Of a stretch of DNA of 38,890 bases, positions 31,649-38,890 are shown piece after piece. Both the position numbers and the translations under genes were made by a program. The notes beneath the pieces were generated by a model. That model worked only from the letters and a program-made list of their open reading frames with translations, was not told the DNA's origin and made no database searches. The first letter of the stretch is position 1; each line of letters opens with the position of its first letter. The stretch lies in assembly GCF_023227765.1 (NCBI RefSeq), contig NZ_JALKBZ010000023.1, positions 1 through 38,890 of the forward strand, read 5' to 3'. The DNA comes from Fuchsiella alkaliacetigena. GTDB lineage: Bacteria; Bacillota; Halanaerobiia; Halobacteroidales; Acetohalobiaceae.

Positions 31649-32986
31649 TTCAATTAAACTTCCAAATAATGTCCAACTCTGTGCCTTATTTATATTAACA
31701 TTTATTAGCTCTCCTGTCAAATTAGAATCACCAGAAAAAATAACTATTTTATTACTTCTGCTCCGACCCGTTAACTTAGAACTATCCTTCTTACTTTCTC
31801 CTTCTACTAATACCTCTAAAGTCTTGCCTACTAATTTTTCATTCTGTTCCTGACTGATTTGGCTCTGTAAATCCATTAAGCGCTCTAGCCTCTCTTTTTT
31901 AATATGCTTAGGAATCTGCTCTTCTAACTTGGCTGCCGGAGTACCGCTGCGCTGTGAGTACAGAAAAGTATAGGCCATATCGAACTTAACCTCTTTAACC
32001 ACCTTGAGGGTTTCTTGAAAATCCGCTTCACTTTCTCCCGGAAAACCTACTATAAAATCGGTAGAAATAGCAACCTCCGGCATAGCTTCTCGAATCTCTT
32101 TAACTAATTCTAAGTACTCCTCTTGATTATAACCACGCTTCATTTCCTTTAAGATTTTACTGCTGCCTGACTGCATAGGTAAATGAATATGCTCACAGAC
32201 CTTTTCAGTATCTGCAATAGTTTCAATTAACTTTTGATTAAAATCGCGAGGATGAGAGGTCATGTAACGTATTCGCTCTATACCATCTACTTTATTTAAT
32301 TCTTGTAAAAGATCAGCAAAATCTATATTTTCACTTAAATCCTTACCATAAGAATTCACATTTTGGCCTAAGAGAGTTATCTCTTTGATACCTTCGCTAC
32401 TTAATTCTCTAACTTCCTTTAATATATTTTCCACAGGTCGGCTTCTTTCTCGACCTCTTACATAAGGAACTATACAGTAGCTACAAAAGTTATCACAGCC
32501 ATAAACAATAGTAGTCCAGGCTTGATAATCGGACTCTCTTTTAGCAGGTAGTTCAGGGATTAAGCCCTTTTCTTGCTCCCACACCTCTATTAAAGGATTT
32601 TGAAACTGTCTAGCTTCAGCTAATAACTCAGGAAATCTATGAATATTATGAGTTCCAAAAACAATATCTACATGTGAATACTTTTCTTTTATTTCTTGGA
32701 CTATCTCTTCTTGCTGCATCATACAACCGCAGATACCGATAATCAGTTCTGGATTTTGACGCTTATATTGTTTTAAAGAGCCTACTTTTCCAAAAACCTT
32801 TAGTTCTGCATTTTCTCTGACACAACAAGTATTGATAATAATAACATCTGCTTTTTCTATATCTTCAGTTGGAGTATAGCCATCTTCTTCTAATACACCA
32901 GCTAATTTTTCAGAATCATGTTCATTCATTTGACAACCGTAGGTTATCGTATGATACATTCCTCTAGTTTCTTCATTTTCATTCAT
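31646..32986 (-). CDS. miaB: tRNA-2-methylthio-N6-dimethylallyladenosine synthase
   Basis: MiaB adds a methylthio group to the adenosine modified by MiaA. This 446-residue radical-SAM enzyme has the N-terminal methylthiotransferase cysteines (C18, C54 and one in GICGCM), the radical-SAM motif CDNFCSYC and a C-terminal TRAM domain. ATG 32986 follows a GAGGATG site. A further upstream in-frame start adds 26 residues not typical of the family and is rejected. The neighbouring Ric-family genes and mutS fit the known gene order in Firmicutes. Confidence 0.96.
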   Translation of the reverse strand: MNENEETRGMYHTITYGCQMNEHDSEKLAGVLEEDGYTPTEDIEKADVIIINTCCVRENAELKVFGKVGSLKQYKRQNPELIIGICGCMMQQEEIVQEIKEKYSHVDIVFGTHNIHRFPELLAEARQFQNPLIEVWEQEKGLIPELPAKRESDYQAWTTIVYGCDNFCSYCIVPYVRGRERSRPVENILKEVRELSSEGIKEITLLGQNVNSYGKDLSENIDFADLLQELNKVDGIERIRYMTSHPRDFNQKLIETIADTEKVCEHIHLPMQSGSSKILKEMKRGYNQEEYLELVKEIREAMPEVAISTDFIVGFPGESEADFQETLKVVKEVKFDMAYTFLYSQRSGTPAAKLEEQIPKHIKKERLERLMDLQSQISQEQNEKLVGKTLEVLVEGESKKDSSKLTGRSRSNKIVIFSGDSNLTGELINVNINKAQSWTLFGSLIE

Positions 32987-33080
32987 AACTATCAAACATC
33001 CTCTCCATATATTGTGTACAACCTGGCTAATATTATAACATAAAAATACCAATTTCCAAACCAAAAACTTAACTTTTGAA

Positions 33081-33202
33081 TTTTCTCTACATTATATATA
33101 GGGGAAACAAGAGTCATTTTGGCCAGTTTCTACATTATATATAGATAATTCAGAAACAACTTTTATCAGTTTCTTCATTTATATATAAGCAGGGCCCTAT
33201 TT
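33081..33202 (+). repeat. Three repeat units at a 43-base period upstream of the Mrr-type gene
   Basis: CTACATTATATATAG occurs at 33087-33101 and 33130-33144. A variant, CTTCATTTATATATAAG, lies at 33173-33189. Starts are exactly 43 bases apart, about four helical turns, and copies 2 and 3 share CAGTTTCT in front. An exact inverted copy is at 33887-33901, behind the gene. Immediately after copy 3 comes AGGGCCCTATTT (33191-33202), also repeated behind the gene. The 294 bases between miaB and this gene hold no other feature I can see. The array could be operators for a regulator or the edge of an inserted element. Confidence 0.8.
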
Positions 33203-33280
33203 CTTACTCTATATTCTATCAATCTGTCTTGAATAAAATTCCAAAAAATAAGCAAACTAAACTAAAGGAGTGTACAAATT

Positions 33281-33826
33281 ATGCAAGCAATCGAAGCTGA
33301 TCTTGAAGTTGCAAAAATAGATAATGAAAAATTAAAAGAATCTATAGAAACAAGATTTCAAAACTTTGATCCGTTTGAATTTGAGGAATTTATAAAAGGA
33401 TTATTCTTAGATATGGGATTTGAAGCACACACAACTTCTTCTAGTGGAGACTTTGGAGCTGATATAATACTTGAAGACACAAAAACTGGAGAGGAAATAG
33501 CTATCCAAGTTAAAAGATATAAAAAAGGAAATAAGGTTGGAACTGCTGATATGAATCAAGTTGTAGGAGCTAAATCTTATTATGGTTGTGACAAAGCAAT
33601 GATGATCACTACATCTTCTTGTACTAAGCCAGCTAAGAAATTAGCTAGATTAACAGATACAGAAATCTGGGAATGGGAAGAACTCGAAAGAAAAATTTAT
33701 AATACTTATTCTGATCAAGTACCTTCATTTTATAAAACAGCTACACCGTCTTGGGATCCCTGGCTTATCTTCTCATTTTTGTTTTGGATTGCTGTTTTAA
33801 TATTTTATATAGCAGTTTTTTATTAA
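33281..33826 (+). CDS. Membrane-anchored Mrr-type restriction endonuclease-like protein
   Basis: This 181-residue protein has an N-terminal helical part, the Mrr catalytic fold (about residues 30-140) and a C-terminal membrane helix near 159-181. Nuclease residues visible are E35/E36 (EFEEFIKGL), D61 in SGDFGADI and Q76-x-K78 in AIQVKRY, which fit the PD-(D/E)XK pattern. Mrr-type enzymes cut modified or foreign DNA. A membrane tail would place it at the cell envelope, where phage DNA enters. AAAGGAG precedes the ATG. It faces a phage module on the other strand and sits between repeats, so it is probably a mobile defence gene, by inference. No methyltransferase is next to it. Confidence 0.8.
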   Translation: MQAIEADLEVAKIDNEKLKESIETRFQNFDPFEFEEFIKGLFLDMGFEAHTTSSSGDFGADIILEDTKTGEEIAIQVKRYKKGNKVGTADMNQVVGAKSYYGCDKAMMITTSSCTKPAKKLARLTDTEIWEWEELERKIYNTYSDQVPSFYKTATPSWDPWLIFSFLFWIAVLIFYIAVFY

Positions 33827-33875
33827 TCTTCTATCTTAACAAGAAAGCAATATATTAAACAGGGCCCTATTAAAC

Positions 33876-33910
33876 TCTGCTATAACCTATATATAATGTA
33901 GGTTTTTTGC
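33876..33910 (+). terminator. Terminator-like hairpin with an inverted copy of the repeat
   Basis: AACCTA (33885-33890) and TAGGTT pair around a 9-base loop and are followed by TTTTTT, and outer CTGC and GCAG can also pair. The loop region contains CTATATATAATGTAG (33887-33901), the exact reverse complement of the upstream repeats. It may end the Mrr-type transcript. Confidence 0.6.
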
Positions 33911-33921
33911 AGAACTAAATA

Positions 33922-33937
33922 AAATAGGGCCCTATTT
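33922..33937. repeat. 16-bp palindrome around GGGCCC
   Basis: AAATAGGGCCCTATTT is a perfect palindrome. AGGGCCCTATT also occurs at 33191 and 33861, so three copies flank the Mrr-type gene. It lies at the edge of the phage-like module. Confidence 0.75.
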
Positions 33938-33940
33938 AAA

Positions 33941-34093
33941 TTAATCATTGATACTATCTTCAGCACTCCATTCAGACTCCAACCCTGCATCTTCTCTAAA
34001 CTGCTTAGTCAAATGATCACTTCTCTTACTTTCCTTAGCTTCAAAATCCATCTCTATCTCGAAATCTGGCTCCTCCTGGAGAGCCCGATCTCT
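33941..34093 (-). other. 50-codon open frame continuing past a UGA stop
   Basis: After the UGA at 34096-34094, the same frame stays open for 50 codons up to a TAA at 33943-33941. The residues are charged and acidic, like the rest of the module. A separate 36-codon frame could start at an ATG inside it, but AGGAGGAG lies 21 bases before that ATG, too far for a normal start. It may be a readthrough tail, a split gene or a small separate gene. Confidence 0.4.
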
Positions 34094-34459
34094 TCAATCA
34101 ATAAAATCAATCTTATCTGCCAGCTTCCGTTCATACTTCCCTGCTTTCTCAGACCAATCGTGCCCAATTTCTTCATTGATATTATTGATCAAGGCATCGA
34201 TAACAATATTCACAAATATTTTAACTATCATCTTTTTAATTCTACCCAGCCGGCCCTGTTTATCAATTAACTCCATCACTTTATCCAAAACATACTCTTT
34301 CTTAGCCTTTCCATCATCCCATTTATCCTCAGCCTCATCAATTCCTTCAAAGATTATCTCCCAAGTTTCACCCCAGAGATTATTAGCAGTCGATTCTAAA
34401 ATTGATTTAGCTAATGATACTACAAAACCTAAAAAGACATTTTTAACAGCAGCTATCAT
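34094..34459 (-). CDS. Unknown protein at the lysis end of a phage-like module
   Basis: A protein of about 121 residues has a hydrophobic N terminus (MIAAVKNVFLGFVVSLAKSILES), then amphipathic helices and a second hydrophobic stretch (MIVKIFVNIVIDALINNI). It ends at UGA with 50 further open codons. ATG 34459 follows GAGAGG at proper distance. Its place after the amidase and a one-helix protein suggests a lysis or accessory role, possibly holin-like, but I do not recognise a family. Confidence 0.55.
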   Translation of the reverse strand: MIAAVKNVFLGFVVSLAKSILESTANNLWGETWEIIFEGIDEAEDKWDDGKAKKEYVLDKVMELIDKQGRLGRIKKMIVKIFVNIVIDALINNINEEIGHDWSEKAGKYERKLADKIDFID

Positions 34460-34487
34460 TATAATCATCCTCTCAATTTGATTTTAA

Positions 34488-34601
34488 TTAAAAAATAAAA
34501 TAGCCGGCTACCATGCCCGCTATAAATCCAGAAGCAAATATAATCGTTTTTACTATCAACAACTTAGAGATCAAAGGCCAAAAACTATCATTTTCATTCA
34601 T
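34488..34601 (-). CDS. 37-residue one-helix membrane protein
   Basis: A short frame, MNENDSFWPL followed by a membrane helix ending AGMVAGYFIF, lies between the amidase and the unknown gene. An AAGGGTG-like site precedes its ATG. One short helix beside a phage amidase fits a small holin or spanin-like role, but size and position are the only support. Confidence 0.5.
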   Translation of the reverse strand: MNENDSFWPLISKLLIVKTIIFASGFIAGMVAGYFIF

Positions 34602-34639
34602 TGATCAAAACACACCCTTTTTGTTTCATTTTGTCTAGA

Positions 34640-35017
34640 TTAACTAACTGCATTAATGAAGAAATCCCAGGGAAACATCGGCCCTGGACAGCTTTCGTGA
34701 TGCTTTTCTATTTTATTTGCCTGCCACCTACTCTTAACCCCTTTGATTAAATGTATCAGTGCAGCTAACTGTTCTGCAGTTGGTGGATGTTTAGTGAAGT
34801 TCCCTGTAAGACAAATGCCAATATAATTTTGGTTTCTGCCTCTTGCATGGGCCCCAGCTGCATTCCAATTGCGTGCTGGCTCAATATCACCATTAGCTCT
34901 AATGACAAAATGATAACCTACACCCTTCCATCCTTTCTCCTTATGCCACTGATCTATAGTGTTGGCTGATACATCACCACTAGCAGAATGATGAATTACA
35001 ATTCCTTCCCAGTTCAA
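34640..35017 (-). CDS. N-acetylmuramoyl-L-alanine amidase (phage endolysin type)
   Basis: This 125-residue Amidase_2/PGRP-fold enzyme cuts the bond between muramic acid and the peptide stem. Zinc ligands are likely H9 or H10 (IVIHHSA), H106 or H107 and C110 (KHHESCPG). Y35 in GVGYHFVI and the GICLTGNF segment are family marks. No signal peptide is present, so release needs a holin. The start is TTG at 35017 behind a perfect AGGAGGTGATC site. It stands in the phage-like cluster after the coiled-coil membrane protein. Confidence 0.92.
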   Translation of the reverse strand: MNWEGIVIHHSASGDVSANTIDQWHKEKGWKGVGYHFVIRANGDIEPARNWNAAGAHARGRNQNYIGICLTGNFTKHPPTAEQLAALIHLIKGVKSRWQANKIEKHHESCPGPMFPWDFFINAVS

Positions 35018-35035
35018 ATGATCACCTCCTCTATA

Positions 35036-35063
35036 AATTTAAAAATCACCACTACAGTGGTGA
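35036..35063 (-). terminator. Hairpin overlapping the stop of the coiled-coil gene
   Basis: TCACCACT (35046-35053) and AGTGGTGA (35056-35063) pair around two bases. On the minus strand ATTTTTAAATTT follows. It includes the stop codon of the gene at 35052 and lies just before the amidase ribosome site. Confidence 0.7.
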
Positions 35064-35486
35064 AAAGAGTTTAATTATATCTTCTAAATTAGCACCTAGA
35101 CTCAACAGTAATGCAGCTGATAAGGTTATGATCAGGATTAACAATGGTCTATTATCCTTCTTGGCTAGCTCAGTAATTACTTCATCTGAGCTGTTTTGTG
35201 GATCGCTGCGGGCCCGGAAATCTATAAAACTATCACTGATTGATCTCATCTCCTTAACCAAATCATCAAGTTTTGCTTCCATCTTCTCAAATTCACCTGC
35301 TATATTCTCCATCTTTACACCTCGCTTTCCGGCCCTTTTCTCTAGCTTTGAGTACTCTTCTTCTAAATTGGAAACCCTTTCTTTAACTCGATTAATTCTC
35401 TTATGCAATTCGTCAACTTCATCCTGCAAGGCTTCTATATAGACGTTGTGTATTTCACACTTTGGTTTCTTGCTAATTATCACCAC
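35052..35486 (-). CDS. Coiled-coil protein with C-terminal membrane helix (XhlA-like)
   Basis: This 144-residue protein has long heptad-rich helices (about residues 15-95, DEVDELHKRINRVKERVSNLEEEYSKLEK) and a single membrane helix near 120-137 (LLILIITLSAALLLSLGA). The layout resembles hemolysin XhlA-type proteins found beside phage holins and amidases. It begins with GTG GTG at 35486. An internal ATG (MENIAGEFEKM, about 60 residues in) has its own GAGGTG site, so a shorter form may also be made. Terminator-like hairpins stand on both sides. Confidence 0.7.
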   Translation of the reverse strand: MVIISKKPKCEIHNVYIEALQDEVDELHKRINRVKERVSNLEEEYSKLEKRAGKRGVKMENIAGEFEKMEAKLDDLVKEMRSISDSFIDFRARSDPQNSSDEVITELAKKDNRPLLILIITLSAALLLSLGANLEDIIKLFSPL

Positions 35487-35496
35487 CTACCTTATC

Positions 35497-35522
35497 AAAT
35501 AAAAAACACCCTCTCTGGGTGT
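35497..35522 (-). terminator. Terminator between the tail-like gene and the lysis genes
   Basis: ACACCC (35506-35511) and GGGTGT (35517-35522) pair around five bases. On the minus strand TTTTTTATTT follows. It ends the transcript of the large tail-like gene or reduces flow into the lysis genes. Confidence 0.8.
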
Positions 35523-35545
35523 CTGCTCTTTCAATATAATAATTA

Positions 35546-38317
35546 TCATTCTACTCTTTTCCAATACTTTATACCATCCTGAAGCTCGGCAACTTCTTCC
35601 CAGACCCCTCTCCAATTATCTAGATCACTCGGATTATCTGCTCTAATAACTACATTGCCAACAGGATGCAGCAGATCAAAATCTATATGCTGGCCATTAA
35701 TTATCACTTCGCCAGTTTCAGTATCTTGCTGTATTTCCAAGTCAACCCCAAGCACTTCATTACCATCGGGATCTATAGCAGATATAGATCCTCTGCTGTC
35801 TTCATAAAGTCTAAGATCTTGTATATTTATAGGTCTAAATAGCTCAGAGTCTAAATTTAAGTCCCATATAAAGTAGGGGTCGTATTCAACTAAGGTTAAA
35901 TCAGATGATTTTTCACTTAGATTATGACTAATTTGCTTAATTTTACAAAAATCGCTAACATCAATACTTTCTAAATTAACTAAGTTACCTATATCTAAAT
36001 GAGGTACTATATAGGTGCTTAGTTCATATATTTTCCACTCTCTGCATTTTTGATCGTGAAGGTATAAAGTGTTTAAAGCAGCTAAAGTATGATCCTGAAC
36101 GTATTTATTTGCTTCTAGTTCATAAGTGTTATCTGGAGATTCTACTTGTGTATAATCTATTGAATTACCTTCAAATTTGAATAGAGGATGACCTCTCAGT
36201 TTAAATCTTTGAATATAGACTTTAAAATCGTAAGGATTTTCAAATTGAACTTTACCCCCAGTTTCGTCAAACTCTAACTCATAATCGATCTCCACTTCAT
36301 TACCTTCTTGATCTTCAAATAAGGTTATTGGTTCTTCATCAAGTTCCAAACAAATTGGAGTAATGTATTCAAATCTAATCCAGTTGCTCTTCTCTTTTTT
36401 ATCTATTACAATTCTGGCTCTGTCATTTCTTTCATCATAAGCTTCTTCTGATTCGATATACTGCCAAACTGTTTGTTTTTCCCCTTGTCTAAACTGAGTA
36501 TAAGTAACTTCTACAGCGTCATATTCAGCTTCTTTTGTTTTTACTTCTACATTTTCTTTAATATTGCTGGATAAACTGTCGTGAGCATCATTAAAAGTAA
36601 GTCGTGTAAAAGGGGTATTAAATACTAACTTTCCATCGTGGTTAATATAAATTTCACCCTGAACACTTTTAGCTAGTTTAGAAAACTCAGACATAATCTT
36701 TTCGCCTTTTTCAAGATAAGTATAGGGGACAATTAAATGGTTATCTGTCATAACTTCCATACCTGCTGCATAGCTGGATTCTAGTGGTGATTGAAGTATA
36801 ATTTTATTATCTTCTTCATTAATTGAGCTAATTACATTAGTTTCATCACCGATAATTATGTTAGCTCCTACAAAAAAATCTTCTGTAGATTCTACTTCTA
36901 AAATATCGGCTGCTGCTACCTTGGAAGTCAATTTAGTGCTAATGATATTAGGATTAAATGCACTAGTAAATATCATTTCATCTTCTTCAAAGCTCATCAT
37001 TGCAGCTAATTGATGGAATAATGAATTTTCAGGATCAAAGCTATTGCAGATATACTGATCTAATAAAACTTTATTTTCAGAAAACTCTCTAGTTATCCCC
37101 TCATATATCTTATCATAAACTTTTATATTATAGCTGTGGTGAATATTGCTATTATTTCTGTCATAAGGCTGTACTTCACCTTCAAAAATATTTATAGTAT
37201 GATCTTCAAATTTACTTTGAACTACAATTTTATCTTCTGGTGCTAATAACTCTTCAATTTCTATGGATTCATGTCTATTTAACTCTATATCAAAATCAAT
37301 TTTATTAGCTGAAGTCCTATCCTGCTTTGATACTGTCTCGCTGTTGTGGTTAAAAGATTTGGGGTTTATATGTTCATTAAGTATAATATCTTTATCTATA
37401 TTCTTAATGAAAAATTGAAACTTATCTAAGTTATTAAATTCTTTCATTTTTTCTTTTGTTTCATCAGGTAAAACTATAGCATTAAAGAAATTTTTAATTT
37501 TAGCTTCTAAAAGATTACTTTTGAATTTTATCTTATTTTTGAGAGTCCGGCCCTGATAATCAATAATAACTTCCGCATTATAAAGATAAGCACTATTATA
37601 TAAATAAGGATGTCTGGGAAATTCAAAGTTAAAATATTGGTCTGATTCATCTGTGCTTTCTATAGATATTTCGGAATATTTCGTGCTTATTAGTCTATTG
37701 ATATTAGTTTCATCAACATTAGTGCTAGTAGTTAATGAAAAGTGGTTAGTAATTAGTCTATTTAAACCTACATTAATTAAGCTATTCTGATAATGTAAAC
37801 TATTAAGCTTAGTAACATTAACTCGGTTTAACTGAATTTGACTAAGTATATTAACCTTGTGCTTGGTGAAATGATTATTCAAAAGTTTGCTAACATTAAC
37901 TTCATTATAGAATTTAATTTTGGTTTTATTAATGTAATTAATAATATTAGTTACCCAGCTTCTTGGTTCTCCTACTATTTGGACATCGGAACTTATATAA
38001 TCAGATTGAAAGTTGAACTCATTTAAAGTACTAACTGATAGATAAAAATCTCCCCTATCATCTGTTTCTAGTTGATAATATGTTTGGTCGCCAATCCAAG
38101 TTTCTTCTTTAACATCATCTTCGCCAGATTTAGTACCTACCTTTATATAATAACCTATTATTTCTGATTCTTCTTCTGGTTCTTCCCACTCCCAAGTTGG
38201 ATCATCTACATATTCATCTTCACAAATAGGTTTAGAAGGAGGTAAGGGAGTATCCCAAGAATCTTTATCTTCATATAGTCTATCATTGTATATAAATTCT
38301 CCCTTTTTATAATCCAT
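35546..38317 (-). CDS. Large phage tail-tip or baseplate-like protein
   Basis: This 923-residue acidic protein has no signal peptide. Residues about 50-112 resemble a fibronectin III domain (GYYIKVGTKSG, YQLETDDRGDFYLSVSTLNEF). Residues 141-220 form about four degenerate 20-22-residue repeats with the pattern N-R-L-x-x-x-H-F. The middle and C-terminal parts look like tail hub or tip proteins that build the distal end of contractile or flexible tails, followed by a small terminal domain. Its place before the lysis genes agrees with this. It is preceded by AAAGGAGG. I call it tail-tip-like from layout and context, not from a firm family match. Confidence 0.6.
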   Translation of the reverse strand: MDYKKGEFIYNDRLYEDKDSWDTPLPPSKPICEDEYVDDPTWEWEEPEEESEIIGYYIKVGTKSGEDDVKEETWIGDQTYYQLETDDRGDFYLSVSTLNEFNFQSDYISSDVQIVGEPRSWVTNIINYINKTKIKFYNEVNVSKLLNNHFTKHKVNILSQIQLNRVNVTKLNSLHYQNSLINVGLNRLITNHFSLTTSTNVDETNINRLISTKYSEISIESTDESDQYFNFEFPRHPYLYNSAYLYNAEVIIDYQGRTLKNKIKFKSNLLEAKIKNFFNAIVLPDETKEKMKEFNNLDKFQFFIKNIDKDIILNEHINPKSFNHNSETVSKQDRTSANKIDFDIELNRHESIEIEELLAPEDKIVVQSKFEDHTINIFEGEVQPYDRNNSNIHHSYNIKVYDKIYEGITREFSENKVLLDQYICNSFDPENSLFHQLAAMMSFEEDEMIFTSAFNPNIISTKLTSKVAAADILEVESTEDFFVGANIIIGDETNVISSINEEDNKIILQSPLESSYAAGMEVMTDNHLIVPYTYLEKGEKIMSEFSKLAKSVQGEIYINHDGKLVFNTPFTRLTFNDAHDSLSSNIKENVEVKTKEAEYDAVEVTYTQFRQGEKQTVWQYIESEEAYDERNDRARIVIDKKEKSNWIRFEYITPICLELDEEPITLFEDQEGNEVEIDYELEFDETGGKVQFENPYDFKVYIQRFKLRGHPLFKFEGNSIDYTQVESPDNTYELEANKYVQDHTLAALNTLYLHDQKCREWKIYELSTYIVPHLDIGNLVNLESIDVSDFCKIKQISHNLSEKSSDLTLVEYDPYFIWDLNLDSELFRPINIQDLRLYEDSRGSISAIDPDGNEVLGVDLEIQQDTETGEVIINGQHIDFDLLHPVGNVVIRADNPSDLDNWRGVWEEVAELQDGIKYWKRVE

Positions 38318-38416
38318 TTAAAATACCTCCTTTCTAGTAAGAATAATGTGAAGAATATGAATTAAAAACTATCTGAAAATTATTAAATTAAATATCTACA
38401 TAAAATCTAATATGAT

Positions 38417-38797
38417 TTAATAATAACTTTTTGATTTATACTTGTTTAATAATTCCTGATATAATTCATCATCTTTATTTATTTTACTTTCTTTTATAAT
38501 AACTTCTTCTGATTGGTTTCTTATTATTGATTCTTCTAAAGCATTAATTAAATCTTCAAATTTTAACTCATGATCAACAGTAGAATTAATATTATCAACT
38601 TCTAGTTTTAAATCATTTGCTTCGTCTGTTAAATATAAATCAACATTAAAATCATCAGAATAATCTTGAAAATTTCCTACACAAAATCCTGTATCTTCTA
38701 TAATATCCCTTGATGAACAACAAATAGACTTTCCATTATCTTTATTTACAAAATAGTTTCCATCTCTTTTGATATTAGCGTTTAATTCATAAAACAT
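38417..38797 (-). CDS. Hypothetical acidic protein of the phage-like module
   Basis: This 126-residue protein is strongly acidic, has three cysteines in its first half (SICCSS and GFCVG) and a helical C terminus with Lys and Glu. No membrane helix is present. The ATG at 38797 lacks a good ribosome site. A perfect AGGAGG lies further upstream, before a 4-codon mini-ORF (ATG at 38825) within a short palindrome, AGGACATTTGTCCT (38819-38832). The mini-ORF might couple translation. I do not recognise the family. Confidence 0.5.
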   Translation of the reverse strand: MFYELNANIKRDGNYFVNKDNGKSICCSSRDIIEDTGFCVGNFQDYSDDFNVDLYLTDEANDLKLEVDNINSTVDHELKFEDLINALEESIIRNQSEEVIIKESKINKDDELYQELLNKYKSKSYY

Positions 38798-38890
38798 AAA
38801 ACTTAGATACTTAAAATAAGGACATTTGTCCTCCTAAAACAAGATTTGATTAATTTGATAACCATGTGTAAAATATAATCAACCATTAAA

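Noticed and set aside
33081-33202. CRISPR array in front of the Mrr-type gene
   Set aside because: There are only three short units of an AT-rich 15-mer, the third is imperfect, and no cas gene is present.

Overview
The window looks like chromosome of a halophilic, anaerobic, low-G+C, diderm member of the Firmicutes, most plausibly order Halanaerobiales (Selenihalanaerobacter, Halarsenatibacter, Orenia or Natroniella relatives). The reasons are AT-rich genes with strong GGAGG ribosome-binding sites and frequent TTG/GTG starts, very acidic exported proteins, an apolipoprotein N-acyltransferase (Lnt, an outer-membrane-lineage trait) beside sporulation-type genes (spoVB, spoVK), and two respiratory molybdoenzymes for oxyanion-type acceptors. 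The genus is an inference.

Region 1 (1-14145, + strand) is an anaerobic respiration island. A membrane histidine kinase and NarL-type regulator (450-2953) are followed by rex, a TorD-type chaperone, an exported four-cluster Fe-S subunit and a Tat-exported molybdopterin oxidoreductase of the polysulfide/thiosulfate/selenate reductase type (3131-7413). A cytoplasmic multicluster Fe-S protein stands alone (7641-8774). Then comes a respiratory arsenate reductase locus, arrA-arrB-arrD (9225-13288), and tatC (13447-14145). ArrA carries the RGRY and HSAIC motifs that mark arsenate reductase. Neither module has an NrfD/PsrC-type membrane subunit. ArrA instead has a Tat signal ending in a lipobox, so a lipid anchor is likely, and lnt lies close by.

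Region 2 (14155-19477) holds a 48-bp palindromic terminator, two small divergent hypothetical genes, lnt, a ferredoxin whose second cluster has Asp in place of a Cys, a tiny protein with two CxxCxxCxxC motifs, a Xer-type recombinase and spoVB.

Region 3 (19521-32986, - strand) is housekeeping: miaB, two tandem YlbF/YmcA-family genes, mutS, mutL, miaA, spoVK, a small GTPase, an OmpR-type regulator with a PAS/HAMP kinase, a UbiA-like membrane protein, a small membrane protein and hfq. The miaB-ymcA-mutS-mutL-miaA-hfq order is a familiar Firmicutes arrangement.

Region 4 (about 33065-38890) is accessory. A membrane-anchored Mrr-type nuclease gene on + lies between copies of a 15-nt repeat: three at a 43-nt period in front and one inverted behind. 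It faces the lysis end of a phage or phage-tail-like module on -: a tail-tip-like protein, a coiled-coil membrane protein, an amidase, a one-helix protein and an unknown protein with an in-frame UGA followed by 50 open codons.

Two signals cut across regions. A 36-bp promoter-like element occurs both upstream of the kinase region and upstream of rex. The palindrome GGGCCC occurs 16 times, against about one expected at roughly one-third G+C.
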